64,000 nucleotides of DNA from Capitella teleta (GCA_000328365.1 KB308985.1:35381-99380); one strand, 5' to 3'; shown: positions 47,107-60,348, counted from the stretch's first letter. Notes: a model not told the origin generated them from the letters alone. Program-made: numbers and translations.

Positions 47107-47116
47107 AGTGAACGGA

Positions 47117-48684
47117 ATGATCATTCCACAAACTCCGATCGCTGTGGACCACTGGAAGATGACGCCCATGAGCCCAGCCAGGGTCTTCTTCCTCAGCCAC
47201 ATGCATGAGGACCACATGAAGGGACTGACGCCGACGTGGCGCCACAAGATCCACTGCAGTCCACTCACGAAGCGACTCCTCATCGATAAGTTCCAGGTGC
47301 GCTCTGTCATCATAACGCACTTAGTGAACGTTATGATTCACTACCGTTAATCGTGGTAATCATAACGCACTGTAAATCAAGGAGTCCGTTATGAGAAATA
47401 GGAGAGACCATAAAGATAGAAATCATAACGCACTGTAAATCAAGGAGTCCGTTATGAGAAATAGGAGAGACCATAAATATTGAAATCATAACGCACTGGA
47501 AACTTTTCTCGTTCCAGTTCGACCCCAGTCAGGTTGTTGAGTTGGAGCCAGGAGAAGATCACCTCGTGTCCGTCACCGACTCGGAGACCAGCTCGTTCCG
47601 GATGACCGTCTCAGTGATCGACGCGGCGCACTGCCCCGGATCCGTCATGTTCATATTTCAGGGATACTTCGGGAAAATCTTCTACACGGGAGATTTCCGC
47701 TTCTCTTCTGAAATCATGGATAATCTTCCTGCGAATTACACCACTGATGTTGATGTACTCTATTTGGACAACACGTTCTGTTCGCCTAATTGTGTTTTTC
47801 CGACGCGTGCGGCTGCAACGGAAGAAATCATCAAAGCTATCGAACAGAGTAGCGACGCAGCAAAAATTCTAATCGGTGTCCGGAATCTTGGGAAAGAAAC
47901 TTTACTTATGGAAATCGCAAAACGATTTCAATGTTGGATCCAAGTTACGGAACGCAGACTTGAAATGATCAATTTACTGAATCTTCCGAATTACTTCCAA
48001 ACCGGGTCGGAATCGCGAATAGAAGCAGTACCAATGGATCAAATCAAGTCGAGTTACATGAAGAATCACCCGGAAATGATGGCGATTCTGCCAACTGCGT
48101 TGTACATCGAACACCCACACGCCTTCACAGCGTGTAAGAACATCTCCCTCGTTCCGTACTCCGACCATTCTTCGTACGCGGAACTTCACGAATTCGTGGC
48201 GATGGTAAGACCGCGTAAAGTCGTTCCCATCGTCGGCGAGAAGTCACGTGGCGTTTTTGGCGGGAGCGTCTGTCACCGCGCCGACATGTCATGCTTTGAT
48301 CGTTATTGTGATAAGTCTCCCGGCGTTCAAATCGAAATTCCGGATAATGTGCGCAATGTGATGAAAAGGGGGTTGGATCACAGCAGCCGGTTAAATCGGT
48401 TTAAATTCAAGAGGAATTTACAGCAGATGAATCCCCGGAGACAGCGTCCCAAAAAGATGGTCTTCGATGCTGCGACTCCCGAAAAAAACCAAAGTGACTG
48501 TACCGTTGCCATAGCAACACCTGCGTCGCCGTCGTCGAAATTGAACTGCAGCGTCATCGTGGATCGGTGCTGGGTGCACCAAAAGTGTCGCCTGAATGCA
48601 CCAAAGACGAAATTGACTAAATACAGTGTGATAAAATCGAACAAATTTATACGCCAAACTCCGATTCCCCAAACCGAGCTGTAA
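47117..48684 (+). CDS. DCLRE1B: 5' exonuclease Apollo / SNM1B (DCLRE1B)
   Basis: Nuclear metallo-beta-lactamase/beta-CASP DNase used in telomere end processing and interstrand crosslink repair. Exons are 47117-47296 and 47518-48684, 448 residues from the first ATG. Visible motifs are IIPQTPIAVDHW (family N-terminus), FFLSHMHEDHMKGL (HxHxDH metal site), DAAHCPGSVMF, FYTGDFRF, YLDNTFC (beta-CASP motif A), NLGKETLL (motif B) and VPYSDHSSYAEL (motif C). The human protein starts MNGVLIPHTPIAVD; here the aligned first codon is GTG at 47108 after a likely acceptor, so the true start may be ATG 47117 or lie in an upstream exon. A basic tail ends RQTPIPQTEL. It is shorter than the roughly 530-residue human protein, and more C-terminal sequence may lie beyond. 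Confidence 0.94.
47297..47517 (+). repeat. DCLRE1B intron with a 62-bp tandem duplication
   Basis: The motif ATCATAACGCACT occurs about four times. Two long copies of 62 bp begin near 47363 and 47425 and contain AAATCAAGGAGTCCGTTATG. The same motif in reverse orientation (GTGCGTTATGAT) occurs twice just upstream of LRGUK, near 39070 and 39092. Confidence 0.8.
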
Positions 48685-48865
48685 TGTTCATGTCATCTTT
48701 AAAATCGCTCATATGCTTTTACTATATGCTCTCACACGTGTTTAAGTTTGGGAGAATTATTTTCGATGAATTAAAAAAAAAATTCCTTTGTTGGGAATTA
48801 AAACTTATTTCATTGCTTTTCTTTTGGGAAAATCCATCAAAGTTCAATTGTTTTGCATTTTCTCA

Positions 48866-49382
48866 AAAACACAAGTTGAAGTTTGTACTTCAGAAGAGGA
48901 AATTGTTGTCACGAACGAGAAGTTTGCAAAAGGACAACAAATGCTCGGCAACTATCCGCCTCGACACGTGGTTAGTCAATTTACTCGTAACACTCACTTC
49001 CTTGATGAAAGAGTAATTTATCCAAATGAATACGAGCCAGTGCTGAAGTTTCACACACGAAAGTCTGTCGCCATGGCAACCGAAAGACGGACATCTCGGT
49101 CAGTTCGTTGACCCCATTCGGTATGAAGGCGAGATCCGATTTCTGAAAAACGCCTCTGAAGACAAAACAAAAATGCCGAGAAGACGCCAGACAACAAGAA
49201 ACTCAAGTTTTTGCTCCGTGTCCTTGGAGATAAAAAAAAAAGAAGGACGCGCAGGGAGTGGCGGGAAAAATTGGCGGGAAAAGACGTTGATCCGGGTGAA
49301 TTTTGCAACCCTGACTTTGAAGCAAACGTGCGTTGCTCTCGGCGAGGTAACACAACCAACTGCCGACGGCAGTCAACGGGGT
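48866..49382 (+). pseudogene. Candidate C-terminal coding extension of DCLRE1B, split across frames
   Basis: Three successive stretches look coding but lie in different frames. The first holds VEVCTSEEEIVVTNEKFAKG and LDERVIYPNEYEPVL, the second HLGQFVDPIRYEGEIRFLKN, the third NKKLKFLLRVLGDKKKRR and DPGEFCNPDFEANVR. The first resembles the human Apollo segment SVHLRSTDEEFISQK, and LKFLLRVL sits where human has LKYLLTPV, the TRF2-binding motif. Short A-runs near the frame changes suggest sequence errors, small introns or real decay. This is inference only. Confidence 0.35.
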
Positions 49383-52300
49383 AATTCGCAATTCGTGTAA
49401 ATGTCAATCGAGTTGTATATCCGCCGGAAGTTAGTAGGTTGCCTCTGGGGGGTTGACACCGTTCCCCCCCCCTCTCTCCCTTCGGCTTGAGGGTAAGTGC
49501 ACTGCTCTCTCATTAGTGCGTAGTTCGAGTTCAGTCGTGAACATCGGCAATGATTCCGAAATCCGTCTTTTTCGTTCATCCGTGCGTTTCCATGGAGACG
49601 GATGCGGAAGGTTAAATGGCATGGATGCCCAGCGTGGTTGCACTAAACATAGAAGTTCGCACCCACAGTGTTCGATTTCGCTGTTATGATTTTATCGGTT
49701 CAAGAATCTTGTTGAGTGGATGATCTTGTCCTCAGGCTTTCCGTTGATTCCATTTTCGACGCACGTTCGCACGAAGCAAATCGATGCCGTCTCAATTTCG
49801 TCCATAAACGAGGCTCGCTCTCCTCGCCTGTCGTCCAATATTACTCAGTTGCCGAATTCTTGACACAGATTTTGGCAACGGAATAACTCAGCCCACCTCC
49901 CATAATATTACCCATCGTAGCCGATTGAAACAACGAAGTCGCCGCTGCTTCAAGATGTGTCCATTCTCACAAGAGCCAAGTTAACGTCACCGAAATCGGA
50001 TACAAAAACAGTCGATCGTAGTACTTGTAAAGTACATTTCGTGTTCTTTGACGCAACCATTGGTTTCAGCACGATTGAAAAGAAGAGTTGTTCCTCACGT
50101 GGATGCAATGGACATTATCCAGTGCGCGTCTATTTCAGTGTCAATTACATTGAGCCCATTTTGCACATGCAGCTGCGGACTTGAATGATTTGCAATTTAC
50201 ATAAATCGTACCGTTGTATATATGACATATATTACCCTTTCGTGTACATGTATATATGGGGTGTGTGTGGGGGGTATATTTTCGTTCTTTCATTTTTTTA
50301 TTATTATTATTATTTATTTATTTTTTAACTTTTTTCATCACGTTTGCAACACTTTTCTCGCCTCCTCCCCGTGTCGCAGGTGCGCAATGTCAATATTTCC
50401 ATCTCATTTGCGATCAAACGAACGGCGATTTCTGATTAGGCAGCAAAACACCTGTACGTGACGTCACGTGTCGATGGATTCCATGTCAGTCACGTGACCA
50501 GCATTACAGAGTCCACCATATCAATGGCTATCAATGATTAATCCATCGAATACATGGTTCGCTATGCAATTACACAGGGATGAGCAACGACCCGATGACG
50601 TAATTATGTGCTGGCCATTTTGTCGAGAAATGCATCCCCGAAAGTGCAGAGGAAACTTCGGATCACCGATACCCGCTAATCATCATTGCATCTCTAATTG
50701 ATATTCATTGTACGACAATGTGTACGACTTTCTCTGAAAACGAGGAGCATTTGTTTTCATACGCGTCTTCTCGGAATGTCTTTTTCATTTCGTTAGGAGC
50801 CTTTTCCGGATTTTTGTGTTCCCTGAATTGCCGATTCCCTGGAATCGAGACGCAATTATGCAAACTGACGATAATTATTGTAACAACCACGCAGAATAAC
50901 ACCAGGGGGCGTCTTTGCTGTTTATATTTATATGGCGTTTCAGTCGGTTAAGATATCTGAGTACATAAACTTGTCTCGGCGCATGAATTGCAATGCGTGT
51001 ATTCCACGAATACATTCTCTAATAATAATTATTATTATTCTGCGTCGGTCACAGAGGGATGATGATGTTGGTGGCTTGATATGTTGCCTCTCAACTGCAT
51101 GCCCTCTCTGTCCTCACAACCGAAAATGTAATTTAAAAAAAAAAAAAATGGCATAAAAGTTGAATTTACGACTTGAATGCACGCGCATGTTGAACCGCAT
51201 CGCGAGTAATAACCGCCGAGCACCGCGGGTAAAGGGCGAACATAGGGTGCAAACACATTGTCGTAAATCCCTCCACTGGCGTCATTGACTAAATCAACGG
51301 AATGCCCTCGTAATGACAGCGTAATGACCCCAGATACGCAGTAACATTCGAACCGTCTGCGAGCGGCGGCGGCGCTAGAGTTGGCTCAGTGCCAGGATTG
51401 CATGCCACCCCCATTCATGCATAATTGCATAAGCTAACGTGGAATACATTATTGGTTGTACATGCTGCACTCTTTGGCCGTTTATAATATCGTCGTTATT
51501 ATACTAGCATTACACTTATTATACTAGTTTATAGTTATACAGGTGAAATATCCAAGCGAAAACGATCCATGGCCAAATATGAATATTCGGTCCAGTGCCG
51601 GCCATAGCAGAACTGACCAATCGGACAACAGGATTCAACACTACTCTGGTCTTAATCATCGTGTGTGTGGTTCATACTAATAAACAGTCACCAAATACAA
51701 ATTTAAAATATCTTATTTCTCCTGATTTTATATAATGTCTGTGCGAGACGTCTAAAAAAAAAAAAAATAAATAATAATAATAAAAATCACCACTTCAATT
51801 GGACCACCCGATATATCCATGGAGCGCCATTTATATCACCCCATAGTATAATATATATGGGGTGGTTCAATTGAAATCCATCCGCCTTTTCCAATGCGCT
51901 GTTTCCAATGTTTGTTTGTTCGATAAATTTGTCGCACGCGCTAATTGTGAGCTATTTATAGCTATGATGGACTGTCGATTTCAATTAAACCTGTATATAG
52001 TTGCTGATTTATGGCATTCGGCATGTTTTCCTTGCTTTTTTTATTTTTCCTCGGAAGCAGCCATGCCACGCATCTGGGATTGAAATTTTGCCAATGTTCG
52101 ATTTTTAATAAATATCCCTGAACGATCTTACGCGTGCGTTTTAATGATACACGTGTTTGTCGTTAAGTAGCATGTTGGAAAGCCTCTTCACGTGGATGGC
52201 CTAATTAACCAATTAATTAATAATTAATTACTGATATACTAGTACTAACTATGTGACAGTACCGAATGACCGCATGACGAATACTTACAGCGGTTGATGA

Positions 52301-54169
52301 ACGGTGGCATTTTATTTCATTTTTATGTTGAAGTCCTTGAATACTTGGATACTTACTCAGTACTGATGATCAGAGAGCGTTCATTCACCGGTCGTGAGAG
52401 GGAGTGGTCGATGAGTAGATATTTCGCGCGGTTTCACATCCGCGAATCGACTTCATTCATGAATATGACTGAAAGAAAGAATTGTGAAAACTACTCGAGC
52501 ACCATGACTCAGTGATCTTCACATAAAGAAGAATCTCTTCTATTTGAATGGGGTGGTGTATCGTGAGACAGCTCCTACCAACGAATTTTCTTTTCAATTC
52601 TTCTATTTGTTTATTTGTTTACTTTTTTTCGTATTATTATTATATATTTTTTCTTCGCCTTTGATATAGCATTGTTTGCGAAAATAAATATGAGGCAATA
52701 AGAATCTTCTTTTTTTTTTTCTTCTTAATCGCCAGCGGCACTTTCCTTTGCTTTCATATATTTATATTTATATCTTCTGCATTCTCCGAATGCCGAGCGA
52801 ATTTCTTTTTATTTCGCCTTCTCACGCTGGCGCGGAATTCAAACCGAATGAACTTTATACAATTTTCGAGCTTTCTCCAGAGGTTTTGCTTTCCGCAAAT
52901 AATTCTCCATCTTCCTTTAAGTTGAACAAAAGTCACATGCATTTAATTTTTATTCATTTTTTATTTGCCCTAAAATAGCTTCCACGCTACAATCGAAGAA
53001 GAAAAAAAAATGGCGCGAAAAATATAAACCACAAAACTTGCAATGACAAATTCACAAAAGACAAATTTGCTTGTGCACTTCTTCGGAAATGAATCGTAGA
53101 TAAGATAAATTTTGGCCTAAATCAATTCAATCATCATTCACATTTGCATTTTTTTCTCCGAAAATAGAAACTTTAAGGAACACGAAGTAAACTTTTAGGG
53201 ATTTTTTCCCCTCTGCGGGGGAAAAATTAAGAAATCGTAATACTTTTCTGTCTCGCCGCTCCTTTCGCAGCAATTGATCATGAATATTCATGAGCCTCGT
53301 GAATAATCATGAAGCTTATGCATATTCACGAAGAGCGAGTATTCTGAATTAGCCGATCTACTTTTCCGTGTCCCACAAAGGCTCGAGTTCCCACGAACCG
53401 CTCAAGGACGAATGACAGACTAGTATAGCAACCGCCATTCAAACAACCGCCCCCGGATACCTCAAGACCCGATAGTGCAAAATGCACAAGGCACAGGTAC
53501 CAGCAAATCAGTGAACCAATGAACTACCAAGAAAAGCACGGTCATCTCTTTTGACCAGAACATGAAACGAAATTATCTCATTAACATTTCAAATTCGGGA
53601 CTTCTGGGATGCACCGTACACACTGTCGGCTAGGAGTGGTCGGGACTACCTCAAATTTCCGCAATCATACAGTACTTATCAATTGGGCCTTGCGGAAAAT
53701 GTCAACGTTGCAATATGTTACTTGTCCGAACAAGTACTGCCTGAGAGATTCACCTCATGGCAGGTACTTGATATTAGATAGGGTACTAGCGTCTGCGATA
53801 ATCGGGTCTGCACACGCTATAACATGTATCATTATGCGAAAGCGATAATAATTACATGAAGCATTGAACCGTTGAAATGCAGATCTCCTGTATTGTAGCA
53901 CCATTGCAGCAAACTCGGAGTACTTTGAGACGAAGGGAACATCTTGAAAACAAAAACAAAAACAACAAAAACAAAATAACCGAACCAATAGATAATTTAA
54001 TTCACATTCAACCAAAGCGGCCAAAATCAATTGATCAGAAAAGGCATAATTCAATTTTCACGCCGCATTTCATGGAAAGGGTAAACTGAGATTACACAAC
54101 ACCCATGAGTCATATTATTATATCACTTATGTAACATTGGAAGAATCAGGAAAAATTTTCACGTACAAA
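49383..54169. other. Intergenic region, no gene supported
   Basis: Short open frames near 49736-49881 and 49957-50184 look mildly coding but show no family I recognise. Contents include an RFX X-box at 49586-49599, a CRE overlapping an E-box at 50459-50468, a TIR-type hairpin near 51.8 kb and AT-rich palindromes near 53.28 kb. Confidence 0.5.
51792..51877. repeat. Short inverted-repeat element (hairpin, MITE-like)
   Basis: Arms of about 25 bp (CTTCAATTGGACCACCCGAT and, on the other strand, TTTCAATTGAACCACCCCAT) enclose a 34-bp loop. It resembles the end structure of a tiny non-autonomous DNA transposon. Confidence 0.55.
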
Positions 54170-54171
54170 TT

Positions 54172-54692
54172 CTGTGAAAAATGCTGTCATAACGAGTAGA
54201 ATCGATTACTGTAACACTTTGTTTATTGATTTATCCAAACGCCTTAAAAAAAAAATTGTGCTTGGAGGATTTCACTCCTATTTTAATTCAGTTGCACTGG
54301 CTATACCCATTTCTTACCAAATACGCTTTATAATCCTTCTGTTTGTTTTTAAATGTCTTGGCGGTTTAGCTCCGATATATTTTAGCGAACTTCCAATGCC
54401 GTATGTTTCTAGTAGAAATCTCCGTTCTGCTTTTTGACTTACTTAACCTATGTCTTACCCTTCTTGCTTTTACCGTTGTTTTGAATCAAGTGGACCTGAC
54501 CCTCATGGAATGTGATGATATCAAAACAGTCGACTCTTTAGCTGCATTCAAGTGTAAATTGAAAACGCACCTTTTTATTCAGATTTTCTTTCATTCTTGC
54601 TTTTGTTTTCCATGTTTTGTAATCTTGGCTGTTTTTATAGCGTTTTTAGGCGTTTTTAGCAACAACAACCAAAAAATTTAACTTATAGTCTT
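54172..54692 (+). mobile_element. L2/CR1-like LINE reverse-transcriptase remnant
   Basis: Fragments in order: NAVITSRIDYCNTLFIDLSK, ISYQIRFIILLFVFKCLGGL then APIYFSELPMPYVSSRNLRS, and, after a deletion and frame changes, DIKTVDSLAAFKCKLKTHLF. These are hallmarks of the C-terminal part of the RT ORF in L2/CR1-type non-LTR retrotransposons. It carries several disruptions and is inactive. Confidence 0.8.
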
Positions 54693-55930
54693 ATAATTGC
54701 TGTTGTTATTATTGTTATATTACCTACTGGTCATCGGCCGGTCAGTCCGTGTCCAGCAAGTCGATCGATACGCCGATGACACGGAAGATTGGCGTCGAAA
54801 TCACTCGTCACCGACCGTAGGTACTCATTAGCTGACGTCATTTTAAGCCGAGTACACACGCCGTCCTCACAGAGGCACGTGTTTACGGTTGTTTTGCTCA
54901 ACAATGCTGTTCATCAAGACGACTTTTCTTCCCACAAAGTGCCGTTCGCTGGGGGAAAAAAAATTAAGTCGGCCGCACGTGTCGCATCGACGGAGATTGG
55001 CATGACGAAATCGACACGAAGCACAGCCGAAACATCCCCATCGACCCGCGGACAATTCCCTGAAAGACCCCCCTCGGATACTGGGGCACTGGTGACGTCA
55101 CAGTACCTTATCCATAGGCTAAGATACTTGCAGTCTTTGTGGGGAAAATCTGGTAAGAGAAAACAGGTCAAGGTTGCAGCATCAAGGTCAAGGTCACCCG
55201 CATGTCCTCAGTTCTGGGGAAGGTATTGTGAATCAATGAAAGACGAGGGGAAAAAATGTCCTTAGACAATGCAACATGTGCTTGCTTCCCGTCGAGTAAT
55301 GTGGAAGCACGTGGCACTCGTAACGTTGGCATTCAGTGGGTCGTCTCCAGTGGGTCGTCTCCAGTGGGTCGCTGGAAAAGCTCTCATTCGCGAAATCTCT
55401 ATTTAAGGGACTTGCAAACGGTGAATGGAGCTGTTTCTTTGATTTATCTTTCTTTTCACCTGCGCTTGATCGCGAGAAGAAGTGTGCATGAACTTAATGA
55501 GAATATTGGCGTAAAGAATCGACTTACTGAGAACACATTTTTTTTTTACCCTCTTCCAACCTCGAATATGACACCATTGGCGAGACACCCATGGCGCAGA
55601 AACGGTTGTCTTCGATGCATTTCCTTAAATTGCGGACATTTAATACATAAAATTTATATATATATGTGTGTGTGTGTATATATAATTCCTACGTTGCATT
55701 GGCGTCAAGGCACTAATGTAATACTTTTTGTATCAGAGTGTCGTAAAACTCCACACATACATACATATATTCCATTGGCGTCTTTTATCTGGCAGCATTC
55801 GTAGTTTATTTAACGATGAAAAAGTATTGAATAATATGAGTATGGATTATCCAATTTACCTGAATAAATGCCAATAGCTTCATTCATCAAAACTAATGAT
55901 ATGCACCATAATACATGTAATATCATTATA
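54693..55930. other. Intergenic region, no gene supported
   Basis: A 158-codon open frame at 54789-55265 has no ATG at its start and no recognisable family. Two perfect CRE palindromes lie at 54833-54840 and 55093-55100. Confidence 0.5.
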
Positions 55931-56197
55931 TTGAATACATTGCACCATTAATTTACGTCTGACCATGCCATGGCACCACACCATTAGCTACAGAATACAT
56001 TGCACCATTAATTTATGTCTGACCATGCCATGGCACCACATCATTAACTACAGAATGCATTGCACCATTAATTTATGTCTGACCATGCCATGGCACCACA
56101 TCATTAACTACAGAATACACTGCACCATTAATTTATGTCTGACCATGCCATGGCACCACATCATTAGCTACAGAATACATTGCACCATTAATTTATA
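55931..56197. repeat. 60-bp tandem repeat
   Basis: About 4.4 copies of a 60-bp unit containing CCATGCCATGGCACCACATC, 92-98 percent alike by eye. The unit length is divisible by three, which leaves an open frame of about 77 codons that is not a gene. Confidence 0.93.
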
Positions 56198-59100
56198 GCA
56201 GCATGTTGACCAAGTGGATTGCATAACTCGGAATTGTGTCACAAAGTGTTGTTTACAAGATTATCTGAGGATAGTCCGATAACGTCAGTGGCATGTGACA
56301 GCGCAACGTCCGTCTCGCAAACAATGCTCAAAACTCGGGTCGAGAAGTCCAACAACAAACATGGCTAAGATATCACAGGTGTGTCATCAATTACCTCGTG
56401 TCACTTGTGTTGATTGGTTACGTAATAATTGACCTTGGAATTTGATCTGAGGGATGGTAATGATTATTGATGATCTATTTACGTATAAGGCATGTCCATG
56501 ATTGAAGTCGATGTGTTCATTGGTGGTATGAAGAAGAGGAAGCTCACCTGCATGACTGATAAGCATGGCGGAAAAGTTAACACGATGTCTTCGAACCCAT
56601 GTAACACAAATCTTTCACGTTTTACTCAATTTAACCTACACGCAGTCCGGTGCTATTTTCGCTGAGCCTGTGGGCTATTTTTGGTTACTCCGATGGGGTG
56701 CGCATCTCGACCTCGGAATACAGGGTGTTTGTACTACGTTCGCCCAAGGCCATTGCGATCTAGACGAATAAGTTAACCCTCGTGTGCTCAGCAGTTTGCC
56801 CTTCCCTTGCCAACCGAAGAAGCAATCTTCTATTTTCCTTCTCAAATGTCAGACAATTCATAAATCAGAAACTGCCAGCAACTTTTTCTTTCTTTTTGCG
56901 AAGCTACGAAAAACATGTGCTGCGAATATAGAGAGTCTATAATAATAATTAGCACATGCACTTAAGTACAGCAATGTCGTACACCAGATTCAAAGTACAA
57001 CCTTATAGGTTGGGAACTACTCATCCAAGTACTACAAGTACATCTATTGGTAATTTAGCATTCAAGATCCAAAAACGTGGAACTGTTAACCGACCCTCCT
57101 TAATGACGTTCGCGGCACTGTTATATGTATTTATTTTTGGGGCGTATACATTATAAGTATGTATCTACACACTTACAATACGGGGTGGAGCAGAATAAAG
57201 TCGGTGCTATTTGTGTGACTTTTTGAGACAGTGCCAAGTAGATTTTCCACAAACTTTCAAGATGCAAACGCGGCAAAGTGCGTCGTCGTAATTGGACCAT
57301 GATATGAAGGAGCTATTTCAAGGAATCTTCAACCTATGCCATCACGTCATAGCTACTTCAAATACTGTCTCAGTATTTGCTCTATGCAATGCGGTACCAC
57401 TTCCCTGTTCAATCGTGCTTGAAATTCGCACCTGACGAACTTGCAAGAATATGTTCTAAAACTTTTAAAACGTGTCAAACTTGACTTGAATTCTTTCACC
57501 TCTTAATGCTTAAAATAAGTAGACTGAATCGAAAGACGGTCTCACCTGTAGACGTCAGTTTAAAGATTTATGCATTGTATAATGAATTGCGTTATTTCTT
57601 GATTTCATGAAATTGGAGGTCAGTTGTGGAATTTCGTTACGTAATCCGTAATCCGGGTTAAGGGATATTTTTCCACAATGTAAGTCAATCAATACAGTCA
57701 AGACCGAAACTTCACCTTCAAAGAGATTCGCTTACGTGGCGCGAATCGAGTTCTGAATTCATTTCCATTGTAAACACCGTTAACCCGATTTTCATGGAAA
57801 TGAGGAAAATGGTAAATCTAAAATTTAAAATTCAAATTTAAATTAGCGTCAGAATGAGGAAGCGGCCGGGCGGTGGCAGCAAACAGTGTTACGTAATCAC
57901 GTCGCCCTTGCTCCGTGGATACATAGATATCGTGGCCCGCGTGGTTCCTGGTGTGACGCAATACTTTGCAAGCACAATTGCGTAATAGAAGCAAATTCCG
58001 CTGGAAGGTCAAAGGTTGGGAGCAATTTGCATGATTGCGTAATCCTGCATCACAGGGGTGAGCGATGTCACCAAATGGACACTTGAGCTGGTTCTTCCAG
58101 ACGCAAATAACGACTTCCTCCAGACATCAGACATCATAAAGATGAATGAGGTGTGTGTATATATACCTCGAGCACTTGGCATACCTCTTACATAACACAA
58201 GATACCAGGGGCCAGGAAATTAGCTATAAATAGAATGGGGAGACGCTCCATGATGTACGACGGTAGCCATAGCAACAGGATTACAGTCACTTTTCCAGTT
58301 TTCGACCGAAAAACTTTGTGTGTGTGAACTTCAGGAATTAACGAGACAGAAATATGTTTCTATGTGCATTTAATTCTGATTTAGCCATTTTCCTTCTGTA
58401 TATCTTCTGCTTGCGTCATTTTAACTCTCTGGTAACATTTGTTTGGTGGCCACTCTTAGGTTTTACTGTACAACCGTTTGAAGCCGAACATGAAATCGGT
58501 CTGAGAGCTGCAATCAAAATGCACAGGTGGCTGTCTACAACACAACCTGGTTAATTCAAACTTGTCTTCATCGCAGATCAAACTTCACGTAAACGATTAC
58601 ATAACCTTTCAACCCTAATGGCACTCAACAATCAACCGATTGGTCATCAGTATTAAGCATTAATCCGTTTCAGTTAATTGCAAGTTGATTGCAGGTGATT
58701 TGCTTGATTGATAGACAGTACAGGTGAAGGTTGCCTGGATTTCATCAGTGCACAGAACAACAACATCTCCTTCGCAACCATATTTCGCTTGCAGACTGCT
58801 GCTTTTTGAAGGGTTTATTAGCTGGTGGGGGCGAGGGCGTCTAGGGTGCAGTTTCGCCTCTGTACCCTCGCAAGCAGTGCACCAAGGTGGCGCTGGCCCT
58901 TTGGTGATAGGAGGGGGCTGCATGGGTGAATTACTGGCCAGGCCCGATTGATCTGATTGAGTCACAAAGGTGATTCGTTTGTCGTACAATGAGAAGCCCT
59001 ACCTCTTGCAGAGCACACATTGTGACCGAAGCCTTCGTGACATTGGGGCGTTATCAGTTGGCTTATCACGAGCGATAAACACGGGGCCCTGTGAATTCGG

Positions 59101-60334
59101 AATTCGTTCGCTTATGTTTAAGTGTACCAGGTCGAGAAACTTGAGATTTCGGGTCAGACGCAAACTCAGAAATTGACCCCTGTTTGGGGTAAAGGTTCGC
59201 GCGAGACCAAAGGGTGTCTACATCTGTGTTCATACAAAGCGAAAACGTACATATCCACAGAAACACCATCCCCATGGCAACAGGGATTGTCCTAATGCAT
59301 CTTGTATAACTCACAAGTTATAATAGTGAATTATGCAGAGCCAAAATTAATGACATAATATTCGATAAGATTAAGATAAGCAATGCTCTTGTACATGACG
59401 CAGTGACTCGTGCCTCTGGAGACGCATGGAGCCCTTCACACGTGGTCTTCCCTGGGCGCCACGTGCGCAGAGGAGGGAACGGAAAGAGGAGGGTGTCAGA
59501 TTGTCCCATCCCTCTTTCTCTCGCTGATTGCAGTTGCTCCTATCGGAGATAAATCCCATTTGCAGACACGTGCTGTGTTATTGTCACGCGAGATTCCCGT
59601 CTTGCACATCAGATACTTTGGTGTTCAGTATGCAATGAATAATGTCTTGTTTACTACTTTAGTATTTTGGAAATGATGTTCAATGACGAATAATATGGTT
59701 GTTGGTTATACGCGGTCCATGCACATGCATTTGTATTAGTGTGATCTCCTTGCATGCATGTGATCTTCTTGCATGCACATGCATTTGTATAATTGTGATT
59801 CACGGGCGATCCGGGTCAGACATCGGGTTACAACGGACGTTGGTTCAGCAAGATAAGTTTCAAAATAACAATTATGGTCGCCGACAACCGAATCGGATTT
59901 CACCGTAAAAGGGTGCACCATTATTATGCAGCCTGGCTCATCTAATCAAATAATCAAATTCATAAAATTTGCGCCAACAGAAACCAAAACATCCGCCATC
60001 ACGCTCGTGTATTTATAATTTTCGTGTCAGAATCAAATCAAGGAAGTTCGTTAAAATTACAAAATCGCGCGCGAATATGATTTTCTGGCCGCGTGCCAAC
60101 CTTCTTTTGGCGCGCGTCGCTGCTAATAATAGCACATAGGCGGCTCTTCTCCAAACGCACGTCTATTGAATGTTCCCTCGTGTTGCACCATGAAGGACTC
60201 TTCCATGTCATCAGGTTTCGGCTGATTTTGGATGACGTAACGTTACGCGAGATATGATGACCTCTGACCCGGCTAATTCTCTGTAATTAATCTTCGACGT
60301 GCGTATAACGCTCACCCAATTAGCGATGGGTCAG

Positions 60335-60348
60335 GTTGCCATGGCAAC
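60335..60348. promoter_or_regulatory. Perfect palindromic RFX X-box
   Basis: GTTGCCATGGCAAC is the full palindromic X-box. No gene is visible next to it in the window. Confidence 0.5.

Noticed and set aside
49736-50184. Coding-like stretches (SVDSIFDARSHEANRC and others) downstream of DCLRE1B
   Set aside because: Several frames look equally plausible and none matches a family I know. Kept only as unassigned sequence.
54789-55265. 158-codon open frame
   Set aside because: It begins at a non-ATG codon, has no family match and shows no splice or repeat support.
55965-56198. 77-codon open frame with 20-residue repeats
   Set aside because: Product of the 60-bp tandem repeat.
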